Shown: one piece after another, positions 33,457 through 41,664 of the stretch
How positions within the stretch are numbered: the stretch's first letter is position 1
Layout: each line of letters begins with the position of its first letter
Source: Phocaeicola_A sp045647865
GTDB taxonomy: Bacteria; Bacteroidota; Bacteroidia; Bacteroidales; Bacteroidaceae
Reading direction: 5' to 3'
Assembly: GCA_045647865.1 (NCBI GenBank)
Contig: JAZRMW010000035.1
Span: 1 to 48,975, forward strand
Length of the DNA stretch: 48,975 bases
Program-made: the position numbers and the translations under genes
The notes under the pieces: model-generated
What the model saw: the letters and a program-made list of their open reading frames with translations, nothing else
Told to the model about the DNA's origin: nothing
Databases searched by the model: none

Positions 33457-34845
33457 TCATTTGCTACTACACATAGTGCACCCCTGGCACTTGCCCATCT
33501 CTCCACGGAAACGTTTTTCGACAAGGAGGTGAAGGCGGTCGCGAAGGGCATCAAGGCGAATGCGGTCCACCACATCGCCCACGAAGGCAAACATGAGAAG
33601 CAGACGGGCTTCCTTCTCACTGATACCACGCTGACGCATGTAGAAGAGAGCATTTTCGTCGAGTTGTCCTACGGTAGCACCGTGGCTACACTTCACGTCA
33701 TCGGCATAAATCTCCAATTGGGGTTGGGTGTACATACGAGCCTGACGGGTGACGCAGAGATTGCGGTTGGTCTGCTCGGATGCGGTGTGTTGTGCCCCCT
33801 CGCGAACAAGCACTTTACCGGCAAAGGCTCCTGTGGCACTATCGTCGAGGACATACTTGAAAAGTTCGTGGCTGGTGCAATCGCTTACAGCATGATCGAT
33901 AAAGGTGTTGTTATCGACATGCTGGTGCTTGTCGGCAATGGCCATACCGCAGAGGTCAATGTGTGCACCTTGTCCGGCAAGGGTGACATGTGTGGTATTG
34001 CGTGTCGCACCGTTGTGGAGGGTAATACCGTTGACAAGAACATTGCTGTCAGCCTCTTGATGTACATAAAGGTTGCTGAATCGGGTAGTCGAAGTGGTAT
34101 TCTCCTCCAATTCATAGAGGTCAAAGGTGGCACCTCTGCCGACAAAGACTTCGATGACTTGTGTTGCGAGGAAATCAACCTTGTCCATCGTGTGGTCACA
34201 CATCAGCAGACGGGCTTGTGCACCATCCTCCACAATGACAAGCACACGGCGGTTGACCATGAAATTGACATCGGCACGCAGAATGTTCACCAATTGGATA
34301 GGCTTCTCCACTACTACTCCTTTTGGGACATAGAGCAACAGGCCATCCTGTGCCAGCATGGTATTGAGCGCCACTATCGCATCCTTGGAGGTATCGGCCA
34401 ACTTACCATAGTATTTGGCAAGAAGTTCAGGATATTGTTCGGCCAGTTCTTTGAGACTACCGAGAAGAACACCATTTTCAGTTACCAACGACGAATTTCG
34501 CGCCGCATGCGCACTTGTAGTTTGCAGCTTGTCACTCGTAACTTTATAGAACCTGTCATTCACCATGAAGTAAAGGGCTGTACTCAAGTTGGGCACATCG
34601 CAACGGAATGCATCATAAGGATTGACAGGAATATCCAACCGATTAAGGTTCAATCCATAGTCCGGAGCAAACAGTTTGCTTGCATCGGTATATTTATATG
34701 CTTCAACCTTTCGGGTAGGGAATCCTTGTTGCTTGAAATCTGCAAAAGCCTTTGCTCGCGGTGCATTCAGCACCTCAGCACTATGCTTGCAAATCATGGT
34801 TTCGCATTGCTCAAAGAGTTCGATATATTGTTGTTCAGCTTTCAT
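33457..34845 (-). CDS. sufD: Fe-S cluster assembly protein SufD
   Basis: Scaffold partner of SufB and SufC in the SufBC2D complex. Start taken at 34845 (MKAEQQYIELFEQ), giving 462 aa; an upstream in-frame extension reads through the inverted repeat of the GxxExxY cassette and is not real. The right-handed beta-helix core is seen from YVPKGVVVEKPIQL to MYTQPQLEIYADDVKCSHGATVGQLD. The C-terminus ends in MGKCQGCTMCSSK, with three Cys. Residues 101-112 (KVTSDKLQTTSA) are encoded by a sequence resembling the ACTTGTA-type repeat, apparently an in-frame insertion in the variable N-terminal part. The start codon lies 12 bp from the cassette end. Confidence 0.93.
   Translation of the reverse strand: MKAEQQYIELFEQCETMICKHSAEVLNAPRAKAFADFKQQGFPTRKVEAYKYTDASKLFAPDYGLNLNRLDIPVNPYDAFRCDVPNLSTALYFMVNDRFYKVTSDKLQTTSAHAARNSSLVTENGVLLGSLKELAEQYPELLAKYYGKLADTSKDAIVALNTMLAQDGLLLYVPKGVVVEKPIQLVNILRADVNFMVNRRVLVIVEDGAQARLLMCDHTMDKVDFLATQVIEVFVGRGATFDLYELEENTTSTTRFSNLYVHQEADSNVLVNGITLHNGATRNTTHVTLAGQGAHIDLCGMAIADKHQHVDNNTFIDHAVSDCTSHELFKYVLDDSATGAFAGKVLVREGAQHTASEQTNRNLCVTRQARMYTQPQLEIYADDVKCSHGATVGQLDENALFYMRQRGISEKEARLLLMFAFVGDVVDRIRLDALRDRLHLLVEKRFRGEMGKCQGCTMCSSK
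34513..34545. repeat. ACTTGTA-family repeat inside sufD
   Basis: The plus-strand sequence starts ACTTGTAGTTTGCAGCTTGT. It matches the repeat arm at 20112-20143 at 25 of 32 positions, most differences being transitions. It is read in frame by sufD (residues 101-111). Likely a repeat tolerated within a coding region. Confidence 0.5.
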
Positions 34846-34856
34846 AATTATATTTT

Positions 34857-35285
34857 TTAGGCGCGGATTACGCGGATTACACGGATTTATTTGTAAATAC
34901 CTTACGTTTAAATTCAGCACTATGACCAAAATTCAGCAACAAGCCCACTTGAAGTCCTGTTGCTTTCAGGTAATTAATTAATTGCCATTCATGCTCTATC
35001 TTCAAAGTCTGGACAGCTTTTAGCTCAAGAATAACAGAATCATTAACAATCATGTCAGCAACGTATCGTCCGACACACTCACCTTTATAATAAACAAGAA
35101 TCTCCTTTTGACATTCTACTTTCATCCCGTTATGAGAAAGTTCCATATATAGAGCATTTTGATAGACTTGTTCCAAAAAGCCAAATCCCAAGACCTTATG
35201 TACTTCGTAAAAAGCCTTCAGAATATCTCTTGTCAATTCCTCATGCAACATAATAATCCGTGTAATCCGCGTAATCCGCGCCTAA
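34857..35285 (-). mobile_element. GxxExxY cassette: one gene between perfect 31-bp inverted repeats
   Basis: Inverted repeats 34857-34887 and 35255-35285 are identical over 31 bp when one is reverse complemented; each starts TTAGGCGCGGATTACGCGG from the outside and contains successive 9-bp units (GCGGATTAC, GCGGATTAC, ACGGATT). The gene fills the space between them: its start codon is 3 nt inside the right repeat and its last codons and TAA stop lie in the left repeat. The interior is about 38-40 percent GC against roughly 55 percent for the suf genes around it. It interrupts sufC-sufD in the operon's own direction. AT-rich flanks (TTTT on both sides) prevent a confident target-site duplication call. 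Confidence 0.7.
34877..35251 (-). CDS. GxxExxY protein (PD-(D/E)XK nuclease-like)
   Basis: 124 aa. The N-terminal helix carries the family signature GFGFLEQVYQNAL (Gly, Glu, Tyr spaced as GxxExxY). A nuclease-fold core is suggested by the acidic VADMIVNDSVILELK, where D and E-x-K match the PD-(D/E)XK pattern, followed by EHEWQLINYLKATG and LLLNFG. The length is typical of the family, which is widespread and of unknown function. Start ATG at 35251, 3 nt from the inverted repeat, so any ribosome-binding signal must come from the repeat itself. It is the only gene in the cassette and is unrelated to Fe-S assembly. Confidence 0.88.
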   Translation of the reverse strand: MLHEELTRDILKAFYEVHKVLGFGFLEQVYQNALYMELSHNGMKVECQKEILVYYKGECVGRYVADMIVNDSVILELKAVQTLKIEHEWQLINYLKATGLQVGLLLNFGHSAEFKRKVFTNKSV

Positions 35286-35307
35286 TTTTATTATTAATAT
35301 TCACGTG

Positions 35308-36057
35308 CTATTCCACCTCCCGCTTTATCCAATCGAAGCCGCGGGACTCGATTTCCTGAGCCAGGTCGGGACCACCGGTCTTGACAATACGACCGTTGAG
35401 CAGGACGTGTACAATGTCGGGCTTCAGGTAATCCAACAGGCGCTGGTAATGGGTGATGACCATCGCACTGGTTTGCGGAGTACGCAGTTTGTTGAACCCC
35501 TCGGCTACGATACGGAGAGCATCCACATCGAGACCGGAGTCCGTTTCGTCGAGGATGGCAAAAGTAGGTTCCAACATAGCCATCTGGAAGATTTCGTTGC
35601 GTTTCTTCTCGCCACCGCTGAAGCCTTCGTTCACACTGCGGTTGGCCAACTTGCCGTCCAACTCCACGATAGCACGCTTCTCGCGCATCAGTTTCAGGAA
35701 CTCGCTGGCGGTGAGGGCGGGTTGACCTCTGTACTTGCGCTGTTCGTTCACGGCTGCACGCATAAAGTTCACCATTGATACACCGGGTATCTCCACGGGG
35801 TGTTGGAAGGAGAGAAAGATGCCCTCGTGTGCACGGTCTTCGGGACTCATCTCCAACAAGTCCTTACCGTTGAAGGTGATGCTTCCCTTGGTCACTTCGT
35901 AGGCGGGATGCCCCACGAGCACATTACTCAGTGTGCTCTTACCGGCACCGTTCTGTCCCATCAAGGCATGTACTTCGCCATCGCGAATGGTGAGGTTGAT
36001 GCCCTTCAATATCTCTTTGCCATTGATACTGGCATGTAAATCTTTTATTTCTAACAT
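35308..36057 (-). CDS. sufC: Fe-S cluster assembly ATPase SufC
   Basis: 249-aa ABC-type ATPase that drives conformational change of the SufB-SufD scaffold. Walker A MGQNGAGKST, a Q-loop near LSFQHPVEIPG, the signature FSGGEKKRNEI and Walker B FAILDETDSGLD are all intact, with a switch histidine in VITHYQRLL. The ATG at 36057 is preferred; an in-frame TTG nine bases earlier (36066) would add three residues. The next gene of the original operon, sufD, is separated by the GxxExxY cassette, whose right inverted repeat begins 22 bp past the sufC stop and could reduce read-through. Confidence 0.96.
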   Translation of the reverse strand: MLEIKDLHASINGKEILKGINLTIRDGEVHALMGQNGAGKSTLSNVLVGHPAYEVTKGSITFNGKDLLEMSPEDRAHEGIFLSFQHPVEIPGVSMVNFMRAAVNEQRKYRGQPALTASEFLKLMREKRAIVELDGKLANRSVNEGFSGGEKKRNEIFQMAMLEPTFAILDETDSGLDVDALRIVAEGFNKLRTPQTSAMVITHYQRLLDYLKPDIVHVLLNGRIVKTGGPDLAQEIESRGFDWIKREVE

Positions 36058-36080
36058 CTTGTTCAATTATTAATTTTTCT

Positions 36081-36151
36081 GACGCAGATGACGCGGATTA
36101 TGATTCTTTCTCCTTAAATTATTTATCCGTGTCATCCGTGTCATCTGCGTC
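36081..36151. repeat. Empty hairpin of the 9-bp-period repeat family between sufB and sufC
   Basis: Left arm GACGCAGATGACGCGGAT (36081-36098); right arm 36125-36151, whose reverse complement begins TTAGACGCAGATGAC when its outer flank is included. The 26 bp between them encode nothing. It fits a gene-less relative of the GxxExxY cassette inside the same operon. Confidence 0.75.
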
Positions 36152-36191
36152 TAAAAAATAAAGACATTTATTTCTGTATTTACTTTCTTAT

Positions 36192-37664
36192 TTATCCTAC
36201 ACTTCCCTCCAGCGAGATGCTGAGCAGTTTCTGAGCCTCAACGGCAAATTCCATCGGAAGTTTATTGATGACCTCCTTGGCATAGCCGTTGACGATGAGG
36301 CCGATGGCTTCTTCCGTAGGGATACCGCGCTGGTTACAGTAGAAGAGCTGGTCTTCGCTGATTTTGGAGGTCGTAGCTTCGTGCTCCACCACCGCCGTTT
36401 CGTTGCGGATGTCCATATAGGGGAAAGTGTGTGCGCCACAGCTGCTACCCAACAGCAAGGAGTCGCACTGGCTGTAGTTGCGTGCCCCATCGGCCTTTTC
36501 GGCTACACGCACCAGACCGCGGTAGGAATTCTGGCTCTTTCCGGCCGAGATACCCTTGCTGATGATGGTGCTCTTGGTGTTGCGACCGAGGTGAATCATC
36601 TTCGTACCCGTGTCGGCCTGCTGATAATTGTTGGTTACGGCCACGCTGTAGAACTCGGCAATGGAGTTGTCGCCTGAAAGGATACACGAGGGATACTTCC
36701 ATGTGATGGCACTTCCGGTCTCCACCTGTGTCCACGACAGTTTGCTGTCCACTCCCTTGCAGTGTCCGCGCTTGGTCACGAAGTTATAGACTCCGCCCTT
36801 ACCCCCGGCATCACCCGGATACCAGTTCTGCACGGTGCTGTACTTCACCTCGGCACGGTCGTGCACCACGATTTCTACGATGGCGGCATGCAGCTGGTTC
36901 TCATCGCGCATGGGGGCAGTACAGCCTTCCAGATAGGAGACGTAGCTGTCGTCGTCGGCCACGATGAGTGTGCGTTCGAACTGTCCTGTGTTGGCCGCAT
37001 TGATGCGGAAGTAGGTGCTGAGTTCCATGGGGCAGCGTACGCCCTTGGGGATATAGACAAACGACCCGTCGCTGAAGACGGCCGAATTGAGGGCAGCAAA
37101 ATAGTTGTCCCTGTAGGGCACCACCGAACCGAGGTACTTCTGCACCAGGTCGGGATGTTCGCGCACTGCCTCGCTGATGGAGCAGAAGATGATGCCCTTC
37201 TCCATGAGGGTCTCCTTGAAGGTGGTCTTCACTGATACCGAGTCCATCACCGCATCCACGGCCATACCGCTCAGCGCCATCTGTTCCTCGAGGGGGATGC
37301 CCAGCTTGTCGAAGGTTTTCAGCAGTTCGGGGTCCACCTCGTCGAGGCTCTTCGGCGCGTCCTTCTTCTTGGCCGTAGGGTCGGCATAGTAGGAGATGGC
37401 CTGATAGTCAATCTCAGGAATCTGGAGGTGTGCCCAGGTAGGCATCTCCATCGTCAGCCAGTGGCGGTAAGCCTTCAGGCGGAACTCCAGGAGCCACTCC
37501 GGCTCACCCTTCTTGGCTGAGATGAGGCGCACGACATCTTCGTTCAAGCCCCGCTCGATGATTTCCGTGTCAACCTCCGTAGTGAAGCCATACTTGTACT
37601 TCTCCTGCGTCAGTTCCTTCACGTATTTGTTGGGTTCTTCTTTCTTTATATCTTTATTTTCCAT
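36192..37664 (-). CDS. sufB: Fe-S cluster assembly protein SufB
   Basis: 490-aa scaffold protein, first gene of the suf operon. Conserved stretches include VYIPKGVRCPMELSTYFRIN, YVSYLEGCTAPMRDENQLH, VQNWYPGDAGGKGGVYNF and DSLLLGSSCGAHTFPYMD. The last carries a cysteine corresponding to the region where SufB holds the nascent cluster. The C-terminal ISEDQLFYCNQRGI is typical. Start at 37664 gives a short charged tail (MENKDIKKEEPNKYV) as in other Bacteroidetes. A good promoter is found about 95 nt upstream. Codon use is rich in G/C-ending codons, consistent with strong expression. Confidence 0.96.
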   Translation of the reverse strand: MENKDIKKEEPNKYVKELTQEKYKYGFTTEVDTEIIERGLNEDVVRLISAKKGEPEWLLEFRLKAYRHWLTMEMPTWAHLQIPEIDYQAISYYADPTAKKKDAPKSLDEVDPELLKTFDKLGIPLEEQMALSGMAVDAVMDSVSVKTTFKETLMEKGIIFCSISEAVREHPDLVQKYLGSVVPYRDNYFAALNSAVFSDGSFVYIPKGVRCPMELSTYFRINAANTGQFERTLIVADDDSYVSYLEGCTAPMRDENQLHAAIVEIVVHDRAEVKYSTVQNWYPGDAGGKGGVYNFVTKRGHCKGVDSKLSWTQVETGSAITWKYPSCILSGDNSIAEFYSVAVTNNYQQADTGTKMIHLGRNTKSTIISKGISAGKSQNSYRGLVRVAEKADGARNYSQCDSLLLGSSCGAHTFPYMDIRNETAVVEHEATTSKISEDQLFYCNQRGIPTEEAIGLIVNGYAKEVINKLPMEFAVEAQKLLSISLEGSVG

Positions 37665-37759
37665 ATATATACATTAAGTTGGCGACTTTACCTCTTTGAG
37701 GACTAAACAGTTAACGTCATAAAATGTTCTGCCATTCCCCTTGCCGCGCTAAGAAGGTG

Positions 37760-37791
37760 CAATATTAGCAAAAAACGGCGACATGGGCAAA
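37760..37791 (-). promoter_or_regulatory. Promoter of the suf operon
   Basis: Minus strand: TTTG (37791-37788), 20-nt spacer, TAATATTG (37767-37760), one mismatch to TAnnTTTG, leaving a leader of about 90 nt before sufB. No clear operator was recognised. Confidence 0.55.
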
Positions 37792-37950
37792 GGCTACGCC
37801 CAGTTTTTTGAAAATCAAGGGGGAAAGAGAACAATCGCCCCTCCTCCCATCAGACCCATTAGACAGATTAGGCCAATAAATCCAATAAGATAAAAAAAGC
37901 AGAGGCAACCACACCTGCCTGCCCCTGTACAAGCAGCCACACAGAGACAC

Positions 37951-37998
37951 AAAAAAACCGTCCCTACACCCTCCGGATAGTGGAAGATGTAGGGACGG
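37951..37998 (-). terminator. Strong intrinsic terminator after cvpA
   Basis: Read leftward: CCGTCCCTACA (37998-37988) pairs perfectly with TGTAGGGACGG (37968-37958) and is followed by seven T (37957-37951). It ends the rimP-nusA-infB-cvpA transcript. Confidence 0.9.
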
Positions 37999-38023
37999 GA
38001 CTATACCTTATATATAATATTAC

Positions 38024-38539
38024 TTACAGATACTGACTTTGTTCCATAATCTGCTCCCCTGCAGCCTTGACGGCAGGGATAAACATACCGGCCAAGTCGT
38101 ACATGGGGCCGTAGAGTATCGATTCTTCCGTGTATGCCTCAGGGAGCAACTCGTGTTTCGCATCCACGAATTCCAACAGTTGTGCGGCCATACCGATGAG
38201 GAGCATGAACTTGATGGCTCCCATACCACCTCCCAACCAGCGGTTTACCCACCCGAGGTGTACCACCTGCAGGGCCTTCGTCAGGAACGAGGCAAAGAGC
38301 GAGAACAGAATCGGTACAATAATCCATAACATGAAGAATGCCAGCATCCGGCCAATGGTGACCGACACTCCAATCGTAAGAGCCACCCAATCGCCCACCT
38401 CGGCAAACAGGGCACGCGCCACCAACAAACCGACAACAAGTCCCACAAGCGATGACAACTGACGGACAAAGCCCTTCGTCATGCCCCACACGGTACCTAT
38501 GCCGATAAATACTAAGATAATGATGTCTATGGGATTCAT
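38024..38539 (-). CDS. cvpA: CvpA family membrane protein
   Basis: 171 aa from the ATG at 38539 (MNPIDIIILVFIGIGTVWG); an earlier in-frame ATG would add 11 residues from the intergenic hairpin. Four hydrophobic segments are visible (IIILVFIGIGTVWGM, LSSLVGLVVGLLVAR, MLAFFMLWIIVPILFSL, IKFMLLIGMAAQLL), with the family pattern KGFVRQLSSLVGLVVG after the first. Family members are linked to colicin V production or envelope homeostasis; the molecular role is not known. It lies 65 bp downstream of infB on the same strand and is followed by a terminator. Confidence 0.85.
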   Translation of the reverse strand: MNPIDIIILVFIGIGTVWGMTKGFVRQLSSLVGLVVGLLVARALFAEVGDWVALTIGVSVTIGRMLAFFMLWIIVPILFSLFASFLTKALQVVHLGWVNRWLGGGMGAIKFMLLIGMAAQLLEFVDAKHELLPEAYTEESILYGPMYDLAGMFIPAVKAAGEQIMEQSQYL

Positions 38540-38560
38540 AATCCTGCCTATTAAATGAGA

Positions 38561-38586
38561 ACCCTCACCCATGCAAGGGGGAGGGT
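38561..38586. other. GC-rich hairpin between infB and cvpA
   Basis: ACCCTCACCC (38561-38570) and GGGGGAGGGT (38577-38586) form a stem with one mismatch around ATGCAA. No T-run follows directly, so it may be an mRNA-processing or weak termination structure. Confidence 0.4.
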
Positions 38587-38604
38587 CCTCTGTATGTTTA
38601 AGTC

Positions 38605-41544
38605 TTACAATGTCTGCTGTACCTCAACCTCCTGGAAGGACTCGATGATGTCGCCCACCTGGATGTCGTTGCAGTTGACAAGACTGATACCACACTCGAA
38701 GTTGGTACCAACCTCCTTCACATCGTCCTTGAAACGCTTCAGGGCATTGATACCACCGGTGAAGATGACGATACCGTCGCGGATAAGGCGGGCCTTGTCG
38801 GAACGCTTCACCTTTCCTTCCTTCACCATGGCACCGGCCACAAGACCCACCTTGGTGATGCGGAACACTTCGCGCACCTCGATGGTAGCGGTCACCTCTT
38901 CCTTCACCACCGGAGCAAGCATACCGACCATAGCAGCCTTCACTTCCTCGATGGCGTCGTAGATAACTGAGTACTTGCGGATATCCACACCATTCTGCTC
39001 GGCCAACTTGGCGGCTGATGCAGAGGGGCGTACCTGGAAGCCTACGATGATGGCACCTGATGCAGAAGCCAATACAACGTCGGACTCTGAAATCTGTCCC
39101 ACACCCTTGTGGAGCACATTTACCTGAATCTGCTCGGTAGAGAGCTTGATCAACGAGTCGCTCAATGCCTCCACAGAACCGTCCACGTCACCCTTCACGA
39201 TGATGTTCAACTCGTGGAAGTCACCCAAAGCCAAACGGCGGCCCACTTCGTCGAGCGTCAACATCTTCTGGGTACGCAAGCCCTGTTCGCGCTGCAACTG
39301 CTCACGCTTGTTGGCAATCTCGCGTGCCTCCTGTTCTGTCTCAATCACATGGAAGGTGTCACCGGCAGCAGGCGCACCGTTCAGACCGAGAATCAACACG
39401 GGTTCAGCAGGTCCGGCCTCCTTCACACGTTGGTTACGCTCGTTGAACATGGCCTTAATCTTACCATAGTGCGTACCGGCCAATACGATGTCACCCACGC
39501 GGAGTGTACCGTTAGACACAAGCACTGTAGCCACATAACCGCGTCCCTTATCGAGAGAAGATTCAATGATGGAACCCGTACCCTTACGGTCAGGATTAGC
39601 CTTCAACTCCAACATTTCAGCTTCGAGAAGCACTTTTTCGAGCAACTCCTCTACACCGATACCCTGCTTGGCAGAAATGTCCTGACTCTGATACTTACCG
39701 CCCCACTCTTCCACGAGGAAGTTCATGGCAGCCAATTCCTCCTTAATCTTATCGGGATTGGCAGCAGGCTTATCTACCTTATTGATAGCAAACACAATGG
39801 GTACACCGGCAGCCATGGCGTGGTTGATGGCCTCTTTGGTCTGGGGCATCACACTGTCATCGGCGGCTACAATGATGATGGCAATATCCGTAGCCTTGGC
39901 ACCACGGGCACGCATAGCGGTAAACGCCTCGTGACCAGGAGTATCCAGGAACGTGATATTACGTCCATCGTCCAAGGTCACGTGATAAGCACCGATGTGC
40001 TGGGTGATACCACCTGCCTCACCGGCAATCACATTGGCCTTACGGATGTAGTCGAGCAACGAAGTCTTACCGTGGTCAACGTGTCCCATCACGGTAACAA
40101 TCGGAGCACGAGGCTGCAAATCTTCTTCGCTATCCTCCTCTTCGGTAATGGCTTCGGCCACTTCAGCACTTACATATTCTGTCTGGAAACCGAATTCCTC
40201 GGCTACCATATCAATCGTTTCCGCATCCAGACGCTGGTTGATAGAGACCATGATACCAATACTCATACAAGTACCGATAACCTTTGTCACAGGCACGTCC
40301 ATCATGTTAGCCAACTCGTTGGCGGTTACAAACTCGGTAAGTTTAAGCACTTTGCTTTCCAGCTCTTCCTGTTTCTCCAACTCCATCTGGCGGTTGAAGG
40401 CATTTTCGCGCTTCTCCTTACGGAACTTGGCACCCTTATTCTTACCTTTAGCGGTCAGACGAGCCAATGTCTCTTTTACCTGCTTGGCAACATCCTCATC
40501 GCTCACCTCAGCCTTCACAGGAGCCGCTTTTTTGCGGTCGCGGTCCTTACGCTTGCGGTCATGCTTGTCGGCAGGTGCAACACCCGGGATTCCTCCTCCG
40601 GCTGATTTGTTTCCACCACCGTTATTCTGACGTTGGTTGTTCGCATTTCCAGCATTGGCTCCCTCTTTGGCAATATCTACCCGCTCTTTATTGATACGGT
40701 TACGTTTCTTTTTCTTCTTGCCTTCGCCACCTTCGCCTTCGCCATCCTTGCGGATTTCCTTCATGATGGAATCCTTCAACTGCTTACGCTGTTCCATGCG
40801 TTGGCGGTCCTTCTCCTCACGTTCCTTCTTACGTTCCTCTTTGGATTTCTTCTTGGGACGCGTAGATTGATTGAGGGTGGCCAAATCGATTTGTCCTACA
40901 ACATTGATTTTAGAAACGAACTCAGGAGTACGCAACTTGAACACTCCCTCCTCCTTTTTCTCTGCCGCTACCGCCTCTTCCTGTTTAGTTTGAACAGGCT
41001 CTGCTTGAACAGGTTCCGCTACCACGACAGGCTGTTCTTTTTTCGTTTCTTTAGGTTCTTCCTTTTTCTCCTCTTTTTTCACCACCGGAGCCGGTTCCTG
41101 CTTCTTAGGAGTCTTCGGAGCTTCTTCCTTGACAGGCACAACTTCTTCTTTCTTCACCGCTTTTTCAGGAGCGGGAGCCACCTCTTTCGTCACAGGTTCC
41201 TCCGTCTTCTTAGCAGGCTTTTCCAAATCAATCTTACCTACAGTCTTGAATTTGGGACGCAAGTCGTCTGATACTCCCAAACGTACCACCTCTTCCGGTT
41301 TCTTTTCTATAGGTTTTTCTTCCTTGGCCTTCTTTTGTGGTTCGCGGATAATTGGTTTAACGGGTTTTCCGCGCAAATCCCCATCCTTGCCAAATTCATT
41401 GACAAGAGCATTGTATTGTTCGTCCGTTATCTTCGCATTGGAATCGGCCTCAACTGTACCGAAACCTTTTTTCTGAAGGAACTCAACAGCTGTCGAAATT
41501 CCCACATTCAATTCTCTTATTACTTTACTCAGTCTTACTGCCAT
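38605..41544 (-). CDS. infB: Translation initiation factor IF-2
   Basis: 979-aa GTPase that brings initiator tRNA to the 30S subunit and promotes subunit joining. The N-terminus MAVRLSKVIRELNVGISTAVEFL is an IF2-N-type domain. Residues about 75-350 are a low-complexity Lys/Glu/Pro-rich and then Gly/Asn-rich spacer, longer than in many bacteria. The G domain begins near residue 485 with GHVDHGKTSLLDYIRK, followed by DTPGHEAFTAMRARG and AINKVDKPAANP. The C-terminal beta-barrel domains end with GGINALKRFKDDVKEV and the FECGISLVNCNDIQVGDII stretch. It is third in the rimP-nusA-infB order common to bacteria. Confidence 0.97.
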   Translation of the reverse strand: MAVRLSKVIRELNVGISTAVEFLQKKGFGTVEADSNAKITDEQYNALVNEFGKDGDLRGKPVKPIIREPQKKAKEEKPIEKKPEEVVRLGVSDDLRPKFKTVGKIDLEKPAKKTEEPVTKEVAPAPEKAVKKEEVVPVKEEAPKTPKKQEPAPVVKKEEKKEEPKETKKEQPVVVAEPVQAEPVQTKQEEAVAAEKKEEGVFKLRTPEFVSKINVVGQIDLATLNQSTRPKKKSKEERKKEREEKDRQRMEQRKQLKDSIMKEIRKDGEGEGGEGKKKKKRNRINKERVDIAKEGANAGNANNQRQNNGGGNKSAGGGIPGVAPADKHDRKRKDRDRKKAAPVKAEVSDEDVAKQVKETLARLTAKGKNKGAKFRKEKRENAFNRQMELEKQEELESKVLKLTEFVTANELANMMDVPVTKVIGTCMSIGIMVSINQRLDAETIDMVAEEFGFQTEYVSAEVAEAITEEEDSEEDLQPRAPIVTVMGHVDHGKTSLLDYIRKANVIAGEAGGITQHIGAYHVTLDDGRNITFLDTPGHEAFTAMRARGAKATDIAIIIVAADDSVMPQTKEAINHAMAAGVPIVFAINKVDKPAANPDKIKEELAAMNFLVEEWGGKYQSQDISAKQGIGVEELLEKVLLEAEMLELKANPDRKGTGSIIESSLDKGRGYVATVLVSNGTLRVGDIVLAGTHYGKIKAMFNERNQRVKEAGPAEPVLILGLNGAPAAGDTFHVIETEQEAREIANKREQLQREQGLRTQKMLTLDEVGRRLALGDFHELNIIVKGDVDGSVEALSDSLIKLSTEQIQVNVLHKGVGQISESDVVLASASGAIIVGFQVRPSASAAKLAEQNGVDIRKYSVIYDAIEEVKAAMVGMLAPVVKEEVTATIEVREVFRITKVGLVAGAMVKEGKVKRSDKARLIRDGIVIFTGGINALKRFKDDVKEVGTNFECGISLVNCNDIQVGDIIESFQEVEVQQTL

Positions 41545-41550
41545 AATTGT

Positions 41551-41663
41551 TTAATTTGCCAATGTGTAAACAATGTGCTAATGTGCTAATAAGCGGCCTG
41601 TCGGCCTCAAGTGTGCCGCATGGTTTATTAACACATTGGCACATTAGCACATTGGCATATTAA
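41551..41663. repeat. Long palindromic repeat, AATGTGCTAATG family (copy 2)
   Basis: Between nusA and infB. Left arm 41551-41592 (TTGCCAATGTG, CAATGTGCTAATGTGC, TAATAA); right arm 41625-41663 (TTATTAACACATTGGCAC, ATTAGCACATTGGC). The inner region has GCGGC/GCCGC. The transcript can fold into a large stem-loop across the whole intergenic gap of the operon. Shorter relative at 23811-23866. Confidence 0.75.
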
Positions 41664-41664
41664 T

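Larger units (their letters stand above)
37665..38023. other. Gene-free region between cvpA and sufB
   Basis: About 360 bp containing the cvpA-side terminator (37951-37998) and the suf promoter (37760-37791). A 61-codon minus-strand frame here shows no recognisable protein features. Nothing else supported. Confidence 0.6.

Noticed and set aside
33529..34860. 443-codon plus-strand open frame opposite sufD
   Set aside because: Antisense shadow of a well-supported gene; its translation has no family motifs and sufD motifs are complete on the other strand.
34846..34929. Longer SufD start at 34929
   Set aside because: The extra 28 codons translate the cassette's inverted repeat (NPCNPRNPR); the conserved N-terminus begins at 34845.
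34847..35295. Target-site duplication around the GxxExxY cassette
   Set aside because: TTTT occurs on both sides, but the flanks are AT-rich and a 4-bp match is not significant without an empty-site comparison.
39109..40605. 498-codon plus-strand open frame opposite infB
   Set aside because: Shadow of infB; IF-2 motifs on the minus strand are unambiguous and this frame shows no protein-like organisation.
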